From positions 62,001 to 126,000 of the forward strand of contig NZ_JAEMNX010000011.1 of NCBI RefSeq assembly GCF_016463975.1: 64,000 nt of DNA, written 5' to 3'. Below are positions 10,393 through 18,401 of the stretch, piece by piece. The position numbers and the translations under genes were made by a program. Numbering within the stretch: position 1 is the stretch's first letter; every line of letters starts with the position of its first letter. Origin of the DNA: Marinomonas transparens. GTDB taxonomy: Bacteria; Pseudomonadota; Gammaproteobacteria; Pseudomonadales; Marinomonadaceae. The notes beneath the pieces were generated by a model, which saw nothing but the letters and a program-made list of their open reading frames with translations, ran no database searches and was not told where the DNA came from.

Positions 10393-10421
10393 AACTTAAG
10401 GCCGTAAGGCTTTAACGTCAA
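10393..10421 (-). promoter_or_regulatory. Candidate promoter of the decarboxylase gene
   Basis: On the minus strand TTGACG (-35, 10416-10421) is followed after 17 bases by TAAGTT (-10, 10393-10398, a weak match). An eight-A tract just upstream of the -35 could be an UP element. Transcription from here would give a leader of about 160 bases. Confidence 0.4.
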
Positions 10422-10441
10422 GTTTTTTTTGTCCTGTTAAG

Positions 10442-10475
10442 AAAAAACAGAGGCCATTCTAGGTCTCTGTTTTTT
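10442..10475 (-). terminator. Terminator-like hairpin upstream of speC
   Basis: A 14-base stem (10442-10455 with 10462-10475, one mismatch) with A6 and T6 flanks lies 22 bases after the stop of the YeeE-like gene. It can work in either direction and insulates the decarboxylase gene from the upstream pair. Confidence 0.85.
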
Positions 10476-10496
10476 GCTGTGTTCTGTAAGAAGCGC

Positions 10497-10913
10497 TCAA
10501 TGGCTAATGCGGTTTTGTAACTGATAAATGGCACTGCCTAAGATAAGTGCTGTAATGAAGTAAAAACCTTCAGACGGGTTATTGGTTAAGGCGGTTAATC
10601 CAGGCCCCGGGCAATAGCCACTTAGCCCCCAGCCGATACCGAACAGCCCTGAGCCAATGATGAGCTTTTTATCGATATGTCGTAGGCTTGGTATCTGCCA
10701 GTCATCCGCTAACAAAGGCTTGATGCGTTTATTTTTGATGGTGTAGCCAATCATACCAACAGCAATAGCGCTCGCCATTACAATCATTAAAGAAGGGTTC
10801 CAGTCACCAAAAATGTCTAAGAAACCAAGCACCACAGCTGGGTTGGTCATTTCAGAGAAGGCTAAGCCTAATCCAAATACTAAGCCGGAAATAAGTGCCA
10901 CTAAAGCATACAT
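10497..10913 (-). CDS. YeeE/YedE-like membrane protein, second half-transporter (DUF6691 type)
   Basis: This is the C-terminal half of a split YeeE/YedE (TsuA-like) transporter family thought to import thiosulfate or other reduced sulfur through conserved cysteines. The 138-residue protein is almost entirely hydrophobic, with about four membrane helices. The family motif SGYCPGPGLTAL carries its cysteine. It starts at ATG with AAGGA upstream, 13 bases after the stop of its partner, so the two are co-transcribed and probably form one functional unit. Confidence 0.88.
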   Translation of the reverse strand: MYALVALISGLVFGLGLAFSEMTNPAVVLGFLDIFGDWNPSLMIVMASAIAVGMIGYTIKNKRIKPLLADDWQIPSLRHIDKKLIIGSGLFGIGWGLSGYCPGPGLTALTNNPSEGFYFITALILGSAIYQLQNRISH

Positions 10914-10926
10914 ATTGGAATCCTTA

Positions 10927-11325
10927 TTATTTTGTCAGGGCGACGGTAATAATCGCAGTGAGCATAAATGTAAGTGTCGCCACAATAGAGCGTGGCGAAA
11001 GCCGCGATATACCGCAAACACCGTGTCCGCTTGTACAGCCACCACCAAGTCTAGTGCCATAGCCAACTAACAGACCTGATATTATTAGGAGTAATGGGCT
11101 GCGATCATCGGGGAAGGCAACTGTTTGGTTGGTTAGCGTTCCGTAAGCGCCGCCACCAATAATTAACCCAATCAGAAATAATAGTGGTATCCAGCGCTTT
11201 CGAGTAAAAAGTAATTGAGTAAGGATGCCGCTAATTCCCAGTATTTTTCCCTTTATTAAAAGGTAAGCAGTTGCAGTAAGCCCAATCAAAAGGCCACCTA
11301 CCAATGGGTTGAGTATTGAATCCAT
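10927..11325 (-). CDS. YeeE/YedE-like membrane protein, first half-transporter
   Basis: This is the N-terminal partner of the split YeeE/YedE pair. The 132 residues contain about four hydrophobic helices and the signature GGGCTSGHGVCGISRLS, whose cysteines are the proposed sulfur relay residues in TsuA-type transporters. ATG at 11325 follows AGGAAA. The gene leads a two-gene operon with the DUF6691-type partner. The exact substrate is inferred from the family. Sulfate activation genes (cysDN) lie about 3 kb away but in a separate unit. Confidence 0.88.
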   Translation of the reverse strand: MDSILNPLVGGLLIGLTATAYLLIKGKILGISGILTQLLFTRKRWIPLLFLIGLIIGGGAYGTLTNQTVAFPDDRSPLLLIISGLLVGYGTRLGGGCTSGHGVCGISRLSPRSIVATLTFMLTAIITVALTK

Positions 11326-11535
11326 TTTGTTTCCTATGCGTTTTATATTTGAAGGGTATGATCTTTTGGGTAGTTTAATACATGTATATAAGTAAATACT
11401 AATATTATGGCGGTGATTTTTGTAGAAAAAGGTAACTCTCTAATAGAAGCTTATTATTTTCATTGTCTTTTCCCATTAGGAGACTGACAATTACCATGAT
11501 ATCAGGATACTCTTGGTATATATTGAGGAGATCAG

Positions 11536-11991
11536 ATGGGACATCTTTGGCTAGGCGCTACGCCTGCTACAGCGCAATTTATTTTTCTCTTACCTAACAA
11601 GCCAGTGTTACCTGATGACTATGTCGGAGAGTATTTACACTTTCCTGATATGGCTCTTTTAACCGAATTAAACGGTAATCATTGGCGTAAAATATTTACC
11701 ATTATGGCGAAGCTTGTCGTTCCAATGGAGAGTCATTGGCGAGACTATCGTGATAAAGAATTATTTAAACAGACGGCGATTGTTTTTTCTGTTGATCAGC
11801 TAAAAGAAGCCAGAGGAAAGACATTTATTGTCGGCAATGGCTTTCGAGAGGTGCTACCTATAGAAGGAACATTTGAAGTACTGGGAAGTAAGCAGCTCGC
11901 TTATGTGGCGACGGATAGAATTTGGTGTCCTTATTTAGATTATCGACAGTTCCCTAATATCTTAATTGCTGCACTCCGTGAGTGCATATAA
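11536..11991 (+). CDS. Unrecognised conserved-looking protein
   Basis: This gene codes for a soluble 151-residue protein with no signal peptide or membrane helix. It has a good ribosome-binding site (GAGGAGATCAG). It is rich in aromatic residues and carries a central charged stretch (HWRDYRDKELF). The C-terminal half reads like a compact alpha/beta domain (GKTFIVGNGF, RIWCPYLDYRQFPN). I do not recognise the family. It is followed after 18 bases by a TerB-like gene, so the two probably form an operon. It lies divergent from the YeeE-like pair. Confidence 0.65.
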   Translation: MGHLWLGATPATAQFIFLLPNKPVLPDDYVGEYLHFPDMALLTELNGNHWRKIFTIMAKLVVPMESHWRDYRDKELFKQTAIVFSVDQLKEARGKTFIVGNGFREVLPIEGTFEVLGSKQLAYVATDRIWCPYLDYRQFPNILIAALRECI

Positions 11992-12009
11992 AACAGCTTT
12001 GGAGATTTC

Positions 12010-12453
12010 ATGTTACAGGCATTAAAAAAACTTTTTATTCTTCCAGTAGAGCAGGGTGAGCAAATATCCTATCAAAGAGCTGTCGCAGCCCTAATGATGG
12101 AGGTTATGCTTGCTGACCATCAAGTCGATGTGAACGAAGTAGCGCAAGTAAAAAGCTTTCTTAATGAAGTAACAGATCTTGGTGACGATATTGATGCTTT
12201 ATATGAAGAGGCATTTTCTAGTGTTGATGAGGCAAATGACCTTTATCAGTTTACTAAAGTGATTAATGAAGCCGCTTCGCTTGAACAAAAGATGGAGTTG
12301 TTAAAAGGCTTGTGGCGCGTTGCTTTAGCGGATGGCAATATTGATGCCTATGAGGATCACCGAATTAGAAGAATTAGTGAATTGCTATTTATGCCTCATT
12401 CAGAGTTTATTCAGGCCAAGTTAGCAGTCCAGGGTGAAATGAAAAGCACATAA
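12010..12453 (+). CDS. TerB-like domain protein
   Basis: The 147-residue all-helical protein matches the TerB fold. The repeated acidic helix-loop motifs ADHQVDVNEVAQVKSFL and ADGNIDAYEDHRIRRISELL are the metal-binding-type loops of the tellurite resistance TerB family. No terC, terD or terZ genes are nearby, so a role in tellurite resistance is not supported. Stand-alone TerB-like proteins are common and mostly uncharacterised. It has a GGAGA ribosome-binding site and is probably translated with the upstream gene. A strong bidirectional terminator follows. Confidence 0.85.
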   Translation: MLQALKKLFILPVEQGEQISYQRAVAALMMEVMLADHQVDVNEVAQVKSFLNEVTDLGDDIDALYEEAFSSVDEANDLYQFTKVINEAASLEQKMELLKGLWRVALADGNIDAYEDHRIRRISELLFMPHSEFIQAKLAVQGEMKST

Positions 12454-12454
12454 G

Positions 12455-12483
12455 AAAAAACGCGGCATGAGCCGCGTTTTTTT
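12455..12483. terminator. Bidirectional terminator between the TerB-like gene and sodB
   Basis: The stem is CGCGGC/GCCGCG with loop ATGA, flanked by A6 and T7. It serves both convergent genes. Confidence 0.92.
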
Positions 12484-12504
12484 GACTGGTCTAAGTATGA
12501 AAAC

Positions 12505-13089
12505 TTAAGCTGCGAAGTTTGCTGCCGCAAATTCCCAGTTAGCGAGTGCCCAGAAGCCTTTTAGGTAATCAGGACGAACATTGCGATAATCAATGTAATA
12601 AGCGTGTTCCCATAGATCAACAGTGATGATCGCTGTTTGACCATTAGTCATGGGCGTGCCAGCGTTACTTGTGTTGACTATGTCTAAAGAACCATCCGCA
12701 TTTTTGACTAGCCAAGTCCAGCTCGCGCCGAAGTTGTTAACGGCTTTGTCATTGAATGCTGCTTGGAAGTCTGCAAAAGAACCCCATTTTGCGTTGATCG
12801 CATCCGCTAGAGCACCCGTTGGCTCTGCACCGCCATTTGGGCTTAAGCTATTCCAAAAGAAAGTGTGATTCCAGATTTGAGCCGCGTTGTTAAACACTGG
12901 GCCAGCAGGAGCTGAAGAAATGATATCTTCAAGAGATTTGCCTTCGTATTCAGATCCTGGAACCAGACCGTTTAGCTTCACAACGTAAGTGTTGTGATGT
13001 TTGCCGTGATGGTACTCAAGGGTCTCAACAGACATGTGAGGCTCAAGTGCATCTTTAGCGTAAGGAAGAGCGGGTAATTCAAAAGCCAT
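12505..13089 (-). CDS. sodB: Iron superoxide dismutase
   Basis: SodB converts superoxide to hydrogen peroxide and oxygen in the cytoplasm. The 194-residue protein carries the metal ligands: His27 (LEYHH), the NHTFFWN histidine, and the Asp and His of VDLWEHAYYIDY. The AAQIWNH segment, with the glutamine at the iron-type position, points to the Fe rather than the Mn form. It starts at ATG with AAGGAG upstream. Iron SODs are often under iron control, but I see no clear Fur box here. A six-base hairpin (TGCTTG/CAAGCA) lies in the 5' leader. Confidence 0.96.
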   Translation of the reverse strand: MAFELPALPYAKDALEPHMSVETLEYHHGKHHNTYVVKLNGLVPGSEYEGKSLEDIISSAPAGPVFNNAAQIWNHTFFWNSLSPNGGAEPTGALADAINAKWGSFADFQAAFNDKAVNNFGASWTWLVKNADGSLDIVNTSNAGTPMTNGQTAIITVDLWEHAYYIDYRNVRPDYLKGFWALANWEFAAANFAA

Positions 13090-13148
13090 TTCAATTCTCC
13101 TTGCTTTTTAATTAACGAAAAATGCTTGTTATCAAGCAGTTAATGGTG

Positions 13149-13177
13149 ATTATATAGTAGCACCGAACTTATTAAGA
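13149..13177 (-). promoter_or_regulatory. Candidate promoter of sodB
   Basis: On the minus strand a perfect TATAAT (13149-13154) lies 17 bases from TCTTAA (13172-13177), which matches the -35 consensus poorly. The position fits the sodB leader. Confidence 0.4.
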
Positions 13178-13246
13178 TAATATTATTTAAGTATGGCTAG
13201 ACGCCAAGTTCCATAATTTTTGTTTATAGCGAAGATGTAAAAATCC

Positions 13247-14197
13247 ATGCAAAGAGACGACGATGTTGAGATTCCAAGCCTGACGTTAGATCAAGATGAA
13301 GTCAGTGAAAGACGCCCTAGTATAAAAACCGAAAAAACTCGGACCGCCCCTTCTCCGACAAGACCTGCCCATGCTCCGACGGTCGTACATAAAAAGACTA
13401 GCTTAACTGGGGTTTATTTATTATTGATGCTCATACTATCGGCTTCTATGGGAGTCGGTTATTGGTTGTGGCTACAAAATATGCAGTTGCGCAATGAACT
13501 GTATGGCGCAAAGAGTGAAATCAAAAATTTGGATCATCAATTACTTGCTGCAGACGTGTCCGCTGATAAACAAGGGGAAACCTTAGAAGAGATTCTTAAG
13601 AAGCATGAAAGTGAGATTCGTAAGCTCTGGGGAGTCTCCTATGATACGAATCGTAAGGCGATTGCTGCTAATAAATCCGTGGCCAGCGAGTTGGATAAGA
13701 AGCTATTAAGTCTTAAAGATTCCGTTTCTACTCAATCTAAGCTGATTGCCATTCAAAGTGATGCGTTTAATGATGTTGAGGCAGGCTATAACAAGCTGAT
13801 TCCATCGGTTGCTTCCTTAGAAGAAAAAGTAGAACCGCTACCTGACAGACTTTCTCAATTAACGATAGCTCAGGAGATACAAGCCAAGCAGCTTGCATCA
13901 ACGGATCAAAAGGTCAGCAACCAAGCAGCTCAATATCAAGCACAGAAAACGAGCTTAGATCAACTCTCGAAAGACCTTGCTAATCTTCAAAACGCAGTGG
14001 CCGCTGCTGCGGAGAATACAAAAGTTGATACTGTGAATGATACGGCATTAGCGGATGTGCAAAGTACTCTAAGTAAGCATCAGGATGCGATTAACTCCAG
14101 CGATGCATTTAGAACTCAGGTTAATGCTGAGATCATTCGTTTACGTAAGCAAATTAATCAGCTTATGCTGGAGCAACAGCTCAATGCTCAGCCGTAA
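13247..14197 (+). CDS. Single-pass membrane protein with long periplasmic coiled coil
   Basis: I do not recognise this gene by name. The 316-residue protein has a charged cytoplasmic N-terminus of about 50 residues, one transmembrane helix (LTGVYLLLMLILSASMGVGYWLWL, roughly residues 53-75), and a long helical region. That region is rich in Gln, Lys, Asp and Ala and looks like coiled coil almost to the end. The layout is typical of envelope-spanning scaffold or cell-division accessory proteins, but the function cannot be assigned. It is a single-gene unit with its own terminator, divergent from sodB. Confidence 0.7.
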   Translation: MQRDDDVEIPSLTLDQDEVSERRPSIKTEKTRTAPSPTRPAHAPTVVHKKTSLTGVYLLLMLILSASMGVGYWLWLQNMQLRNELYGAKSEIKNLDHQLLAADVSADKQGETLEEILKKHESEIRKLWGVSYDTNRKAIAANKSVASELDKKLLSLKDSVSTQSKLIAIQSDAFNDVEAGYNKLIPSVASLEEKVEPLPDRLSQLTIAQEIQAKQLASTDQKVSNQAAQYQAQKTSLDQLSKDLANLQNAVAAAAENTKVDTVNDTALADVQSTLSKHQDAINSSDAFRTQVNAEIIRLRKQINQLMLEQQLNAQP

Positions 14198-14212
14198 AAA
14201 TTAGCATTATAT

Positions 14213-14240
14213 AAAAAGGCCGATTGTTCGGCCTTTTTAA
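14213..14240 (+). terminator. Intrinsic terminator after the coiled-coil gene
   Basis: An 11-base stem (AAAAAGGCCGA, 14213-14223, with 14228-14238) closes a TTGT loop and ends in a T run, 16 bases after the stop codon. Confidence 0.92.
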
Positions 14241-14283
14241 TGCCTGAAATACGCCTCAGAGACGTTTACTATATGTTTATAGA

Positions 14284-14306
14284 GGCTTTATCTATAAAGC
14301 TTTTTT
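14284..14306 (+). terminator. Second terminator-like hairpin ahead of cysD
   Basis: GCTTTAT (14285-14291) and ATAAAGC (14294-14300) pair and are followed by TTTTTT. It lies upstream of the cysD extended -10, so it is more likely a backup terminator than an attenuator. Confidence 0.45.
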
Positions 14307-14360
14307 AATATACATATGCAACTAAAGTCTAGATGGTTTGGTTTTTATAACTTAAAGGCA

Positions 14361-14369
14361 TGTTATAAT
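14361..14369 (+). promoter_or_regulatory. Extended -10 promoter of cysDN
   Basis: TGTTATAAT (TGn-TATAAT) is a perfect extended -10, 41 bases before the cysD ATG. The -35 region (GTTTTT) is poor, which suits an activator-dependent promoter. CysB control would be expected from family knowledge but is not proven by the sequence. Confidence 0.55.
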
Positions 14370-14409
14370 TTTTGAAAATGCTGAAGCCTTACAACAGAGA
14401 TGGAAAATT

Positions 14410-15315
14410 ATGACAGAGGCAAGACTGACACACTTAAAACAGCTAGAAGCCGAAAGTATTCATATTATTCGTGAAGTAGCTGCTGAATTCGATAACCCTG
14501 TAATGCTTTATTCAATTGGTAAAGATTCTGCTGTTATGCTGCATCTTACTATGAAAGCATTTTATCCAGGCAAACCGCCATTTCCTTTGATGCATGTTGA
14601 TACTGGCTGGAAATTCAAAGAAATGATTCGTTTTCGTGATGAGCTGGTTGCCAAGCTTGGTTTAGAGCTTATTGTTCATCAAAATCAAGAAGGAATTGAT
14701 CAAGGCATTGGTCCTTTTACCCATGGCAGCTCAAAACATACTGATGTGATGAAAACGCAAGGGTTAAAACAAGCGCTCGATAAATATGGCTTTGATGCCG
14801 CTTTTGGTGGTGCCCGTCGTGACGAAGAAAAATCTCGTGCTAAAGAACGCGTGTATTCTTTTCGTGACAAGCAACATCGTTGGGACCCCAAAAACCAACG
14901 TCCAGAATTGTGGAATACCTACAACGGCAAAGTAAATAAGGGCGAAAGCATTCGTGTTTTTCCATTATCTAACTGGACTGAGCTAGATATCTGGCAATAC
15001 ATCTACTTAGAGAGTATTCCAATTGTTCCTCTTTACTTCTCTGCGAAACGACCAGTTGTTGAACGTGATGGAACCTTAATCATGGTTGATGATGATCGTA
15101 TGCCATTAAACGGTGAAGTACCTGAAATGAAATCCGTTCGTTTTCGTACTTTGGGTTGTTATCCACTGACGGGGGCGGTTGAATCTGATGCTGCGACCTT
15201 GCCTGAAATTATTCAGGAAATGTTGCTAACCACCAGTTCAGAGCGCCAAGGGCGAATGATTGACCATGATTCCTCAGGATCCATGGAAGAGAAGAAGAAA
15301 CAGGGCTATTTCTAA
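14410..15315 (+). CDS. cysD: Sulfate adenylyltransferase small subunit
   Basis: CysD is the ATP pyrophosphatase subunit of ATP sulfurylase, making APS from sulfate and ATP with CysN for cysteine synthesis. The 301-residue length equals that of typical CysD. The PP-loop [12 protein letters not shown] is at residues 36-47, followed by [11 protein letters not shown] and [16 protein letters not shown], all family hallmarks. It is followed 14 bases later by cysN, so the two are one operon. Confidence 0.97.
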   Translation: MTEARLTHLKQLEAESIHIIREVAAEFDNPVMLYSIGKDSAVMLHLTMKAFYPGKPPFPLMHVDTGWKFKEMIRFRDELVAKLGLELIVHQNQEGIDQGIGPFTHGSSKHTDVMKTQGLKQALDKYGFDAAFGGARRDEEKSRAKERVYSFRDKQHRWDPKNQRPELWNTYNGKVNKGESIRVFPLSNWTELDIWQYIYLESIPIVPLYFSAKRPVVERDGTLIMVDDDRMPLNGEVPEMKSVRFRTLGCYPLTGAVESDAATLPEIIQEMLLTTSSERQGRMIDHDSSGSMEEKKKQGYF

Positions 15316-15329
15316 GTTTGGAGTAAAGA

Positions 15330-16943
15330 ATGTCTCACCAGTCAGAATTGATCAGCCAAGACATACTTGGTTATTTGAAACAACATGAAGAAAAAGATCT
15401 GCTTCGCCTTCTTACCTGTGGCAACGTGGATGATGGTAAAAGTACCTTAATTGGTCGCTTGCTGCATGATTCTAAACTGATCTATGAAGATCACTTGGAT
15501 GCTGTTAAGCGTGATAGTAAAAAATCCGGCACACAAGGTGAAGAAATTGACCTCGCGTTACTAGTGGATGGGCTTCAGGCTGAGCGGGAGCAGGGCATTA
15601 CCATTGATGTGGCTTACCGTTATTTCTCCACGGAAAAGCGTAAATTCATCATTGCTGATACACCTGGACACGAGCAATACACCCGTAACATGGCGACAGG
15701 TGCATCCACTTGTGACCTTGCTATTATCTTAATTGATGCCCGCTACGGTGTTCAGACTCAAACTCGTCGCCATTCGTATATTGCTGCATTATTGGGTATT
15801 AAGCACGTCGTTGTGGCTATCAATAAAATGGATTTGGTTGATTTTTCTGAACAGAAATACAATGAAATTCAAGCAGACTACCTTGCCTTTACCAAGCAAC
15901 TGGCTGAACGCGAGCCCGAAGATATTCAATTTGTTCCTATGTCGGCACTACGTGGTGATAATGTTGTAAATGTTTCTGAAAGTACGCCTTGGTATAAGGG
16001 CTTGCCCTTGATGGCTATTTTAGAGACAGTGCAAATTAACCGCGATGTAAAAAGGGATGCTTTCCGTTTTCCTGTGCAGTATGTAAATCGTCCAAATTTG
16101 GACTTCCGTGGTTTCTCTGGAACTATTGCCGCAGGCGTTGTTATGCCGGGCGATGAGATTGTCGCTTTGCCTTCAGGTAAGAAATCTAAAGTGGCTGAAA
16201 TAGTGACTTATGATGGCAATCTTGCATCTGCAAAGGCGGGGCAAGCGGTGACTATTACCTTAGAGGATGAGATTGATATCAGTCGTGGTGATATGTTGTC
16301 ACACCCAGATCAAGAGCCTCTTATTGCTGCAACGCTTCGTGCTTCTATTGTTTGGATGGCCGATCACCCATTGGTGCCAGGTAAGTTGTACGACTTTAAG
16401 TTGGGCACACAAACCGTACCCGGCAAAGTGCACCACTTTAATCACCGTATTGATGTTAATACGCTTGAACATAGCGTTATAGATGCTCTTGAATTAAATG
16501 GTATTGGTGATTGTATTATTGAATTTGATGCACCAGTGGTATTTGATGAATATCAAAATAGTCGTTTAACGGGTGCTTTGATTATTATAGATCGTTTAAC
16601 CAACGTCACTGTTGGTGCTGGTATGGTTGAGGAAGCCGTTGCGGATCTTGATCAAGATTCTGTGGTTAGTGCTGAAGACCGTGCGGCTCGTCTTGGTCAG
16701 AAACCTGCGGTGATTGCTTTACCTACAGGGATACTTGAGCAAGGTGATGCTCTAGAGCGCCAATTATTGCGTCAAGGTGTTGTTGTCTTGGTGAAAGCGA
16801 ATGCAACAGCAGCGGAAGCGGCATTGATTAGATCAACTGGTGTGGCGCTATTAATTGCTGATGCAGCCATTGCAGACTCTGAAATTACTGAGGCATCAAT
16901 AGACGATGTGATTGAACAAATTGTTGAAAGTCTTCGTCTTTAA
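15330..16943 (+). CDS. cysN: Sulfate adenylyltransferase GTPase subunit, with a remnant C-terminal extension
   Basis: CysN is the regulatory GTPase of ATP sulfurylase. It has the P-loop [16 protein letters not shown] and NKMD motifs of an EF-Tu-like GTPase, then two beta-barrel domains ending near [11 protein letters not shown] (around residue 429). At 537 residues it is longer than E. coli CysN (475) and much shorter than the CysN-CysC fusion (about 630). Residues from about 445 begin like the fusion junction ([13 protein letters not shown]) and continue with [10 protein letters not shown], as in the APS kinase. The kinase P-loop GLSGxGKS and the central kinase region are missing. The tail therefore looks like a decayed CysC domain. 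No separate cysC is in this window. Confidence 0.94.
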   Translation: MSHQSELISQDILGYLKQHEEKDLLRLLTCGNVDDGKSTLIGRLLHDSKLIYEDHLDAVKRDSKKSGTQGEEIDLALLVDGLQAEREQGITIDVAYRYFSTEKRKFIIADTPGHEQYTRNMATGASTCDLAIILIDARYGVQTQTRRHSYIAALLGIKHVVVAINKMDLVDFSEQKYNEIQADYLAFTKQLAEREPEDIQFVPMSALRGDNVVNVSESTPWYKGLPLMAILETVQINRDVKRDAFRFPVQYVNRPNLDFRGFSGTIAAGVVMPGDEIVALPSGKKSKVAEIVTYDGNLASAKAGQAVTITLEDEIDISRGDMLSHPDQEPLIAATLRASIVWMADHPLVPGKLYDFKLGTQTVPGKVHHFNHRIDVNTLEHSVIDALELNGIGDCIIEFDAPVVFDEYQNSRLTGALIIIDRLTNVTVGAGMVEEAVADLDQDSVVSAEDRAARLGQKPAVIALPTGILEQGDALERQLLRQGVVVLVKANATAAEAALIRSTGVALLIADAAIADSEITEASIDDVIEQIVESLRL

Positions 16944-16964
16944 AAGACGTGAATGAGCAAAACG

Positions 16965-16995
16965 AAAAAAGCCAGCTACTTAGCTGGCTTTTTTT
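16965..16995. terminator. Bidirectional terminator between cysN and the convergent reductase gene
   Basis: A perfect 13-base stem (AAAAAAGCCAGCT, 16965-16977, with 16982-16994) encloses loop ACTT and has T runs on both strands. Confidence 0.92.
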
Positions 16996-17015
16996 ATATA
17001 TAAATTAATAAATTT

Positions 17016-17756
17016 TTAGAGAGCTTGCTCGGCGTCGTCACGTTTAGCTATCTTGTGCTGATCTTCGTTGACGCCCAGTTTCCAGTAGCTAGAAATATAG
17101 AGGTTATCTCTTGAGACATCTTTCTCTTTCTTAAAGAAATCACGCAGTGCTTTCATGCTATTAAATTCGCAGGCAGCCCAGACAGAAGCCACGCCATCCA
17201 ACCAATCAAGAGATTTTACTTCCTCTAGTATGGCGTTTGCGTCTGTTCCAGGGTGTGGATTAATGACCCATTTTATTTCTATATTAGCTGGGTGTTTTAA
17301 TGGCTGAATATCTTCTTTTGAGACGACCTCTATAACGGCATAGCCTTTAGCATTATCAGGAAGTTCTTCTAGATTGACGCTAATGGCAGGTAGGGCCGTC
17401 ATATCGCCAACCAATAGTTGCCAATCAGACGAAGCGTCGGTGTTTTTTTTGGGGCCTGGACCTCCGATAATAATAGTATCATTTGCCTGCGCTTGTTGGG
17501 CCCAAGTAGAAGCTGGGCCGCCGTCTTCATGGAGCATAAAATCAATATCGATTTCTTCAGTGCTTTGATTGCGAATAGTATAAGTCCGCATTAATGGTTT
17601 ACCCCCACCATTTGGGAAGATGAGCTTAACGTAGCCGCCTTCCTGACCTTCAGCAATTGTTTTTACGTTTTCACCGCCTAATGTTACGCGAAGCATGTTA
17701 GGTGTTACTTGTGCTTTGCGAATCACGGTAAATTCTCTCGGTTGTGGTCTGCTCAT
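17016..17756 (-). CDS. Siderophore-interacting protein (FAD-dependent ferric-siderophore reductase)
   Basis: SIP-family flavoenzymes (ViuB/YqjH type) reduce ferric siderophores in the cytoplasm to release iron. The 246-residue protein has the FAD-binding RTYTIR motif, the family segments DFMLHEDGGPASTWA and GDMTALPAI, and the C-terminal YWKLGVNEDQHK signature. The start is ATG with AAGGAA upstream. It lies ten bases after a MarR-family gene and shares its Fur-box promoter region, which supports iron-starvation control. Confidence 0.93.
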   Translation of the reverse strand: MSRPQPREFTVIRKAQVTPNMLRVTLGGENVKTIAEGQEGGYVKLIFPNGGGKPLMRTYTIRNQSTEEIDIDFMLHEDGGPASTWAQQAQANDTIIIGGPGPKKNTDASSDWQLLVGDMTALPAISVNLEELPDNAKGYAVIEVVSKEDIQPLKHPANIEIKWVINPHPGTDANAILEEVKSLDWLDGVASVWAACEFNSMKALRDFFKKEKDVSRDNLYISSYWKLGVNEDQHKIAKRDDAEQAL

Positions 17757-17766
17757 TTTTGATTCC

Positions 17767-18204
17767 TTAATCTTGGGTTGTTGGTTTATTTAAGTTTTTC
17801 AGCATTGTTTCTGCAGTGCTAATAAAATTTTCTATTTGTTCCGTTGTTAATGTTTCTGACATTTTTTTGCGGGTGATTTTGTCTACTTGTTGAACCCTAT
17901 CCATTATTTCAATGCCAGCCTCAGTTAGGTTTAATAGTTGGCTTCGGTGGTTGTTTGGAGATTGTTTTTTTTCAATGTAATGATCATTTAATAAGTCCTT
18001 GATAATGCGTGCTACTTGGGATTTATCTAGCCCCAATCGTTTTGATATATCGGTCGCACTACAATCCTCAATATGTTGAATGCATTTCAGTGCGCGGATA
18101 TGGGCGAACGGCACGATAATGCCTGACTCAATCGCAGTCTGTTTCATTTTGCCTTTATAGCTATGTATGAGTTTATGTAGGGCTTCGCCAAGCTTATCTG
18201 TCAC
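17767..18204 (-). CDS. MarR-family transcription regulator
   Basis: The 145-residue protein has the winged helix-turn-helix of MarR (ATDISKRLGLDKSQVARIIKDL, then the wing HYIEKKQSPNNHRSQLLNLT) with N- and C-terminal dimerisation helices. GTG at 18204 is preferred because AAGGTG lies six bases before it. The ATG at 18219 has no ribosome-binding site. The gene precedes a siderophore-interacting reductase by ten bases and lies behind a Fur box and a palindrome. It is therefore likely an iron- and self-regulated local repressor. Its effector is unknown. Confidence 0.88.
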   Translation of the reverse strand: MTDKLGEALHKLIHSYKGKMKQTAIESGIIVPFAHIRALKCIQHIEDCSATDISKRLGLDKSQVARIIKDLLNDHYIEKKQSPNNHRSQLLNLTEAGIEIMDRVQQVDKITRKKMSETLTTEQIENFISTAETMLKNLNKPTTQD

Positions 18205-18220
18205 AATTATCACCTTCATA

Positions 18221-18235
18221 TGAGAATGGTTATCA
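18221..18235 (-). promoter_or_regulatory. Fur box upstream of the MarR/SIP operon
   Basis: TGAGAATGGTTATCA matches the 7-1-7 Fur consensus TGATAATNATTATCA at all but two defined positions. It abuts the proposed -10 at 18235-18240, the place where Fur would block the polymerase. Confidence 0.75.
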
Positions 18236-18263
18236 ATCTATAGTTTTTGGTTGACTAAGTCAA
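18235..18263 (-). promoter_or_regulatory. Promoter of the MarR/SIP operon
   Basis: On the minus strand TTGACT (18258-18263) and TAGATT (18235-18240) are spaced by 17 bases. The -35 lies inside the 18249-18265 palindrome. Confidence 0.6.
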
Positions 18264-18265
18264 CC
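18249..18265. promoter_or_regulatory. Perfect palindrome, probable MarR-type operator
   Basis: GGTTGACTAAGTCAACC is a 7-base perfect inverted repeat with a three-base centre. It has the size and TTGAC-rich look of MarR-family operators and overlaps the -35 of the MarR gene. Autoregulation is inferred. Confidence 0.65.
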
Positions 18266-18401
18266 GAGAATCAAGTAAATCATTTAAAGGCTCATTCATT
18301 TCTTATTTCATGCTTAAAGTGTTCTTTTGACTTTGCTTTGTCAGTCGAATCACTACAATGCAAGCTACTATGGAAATAATGAGTGGCTGAAGTCTAGATT
18401 T

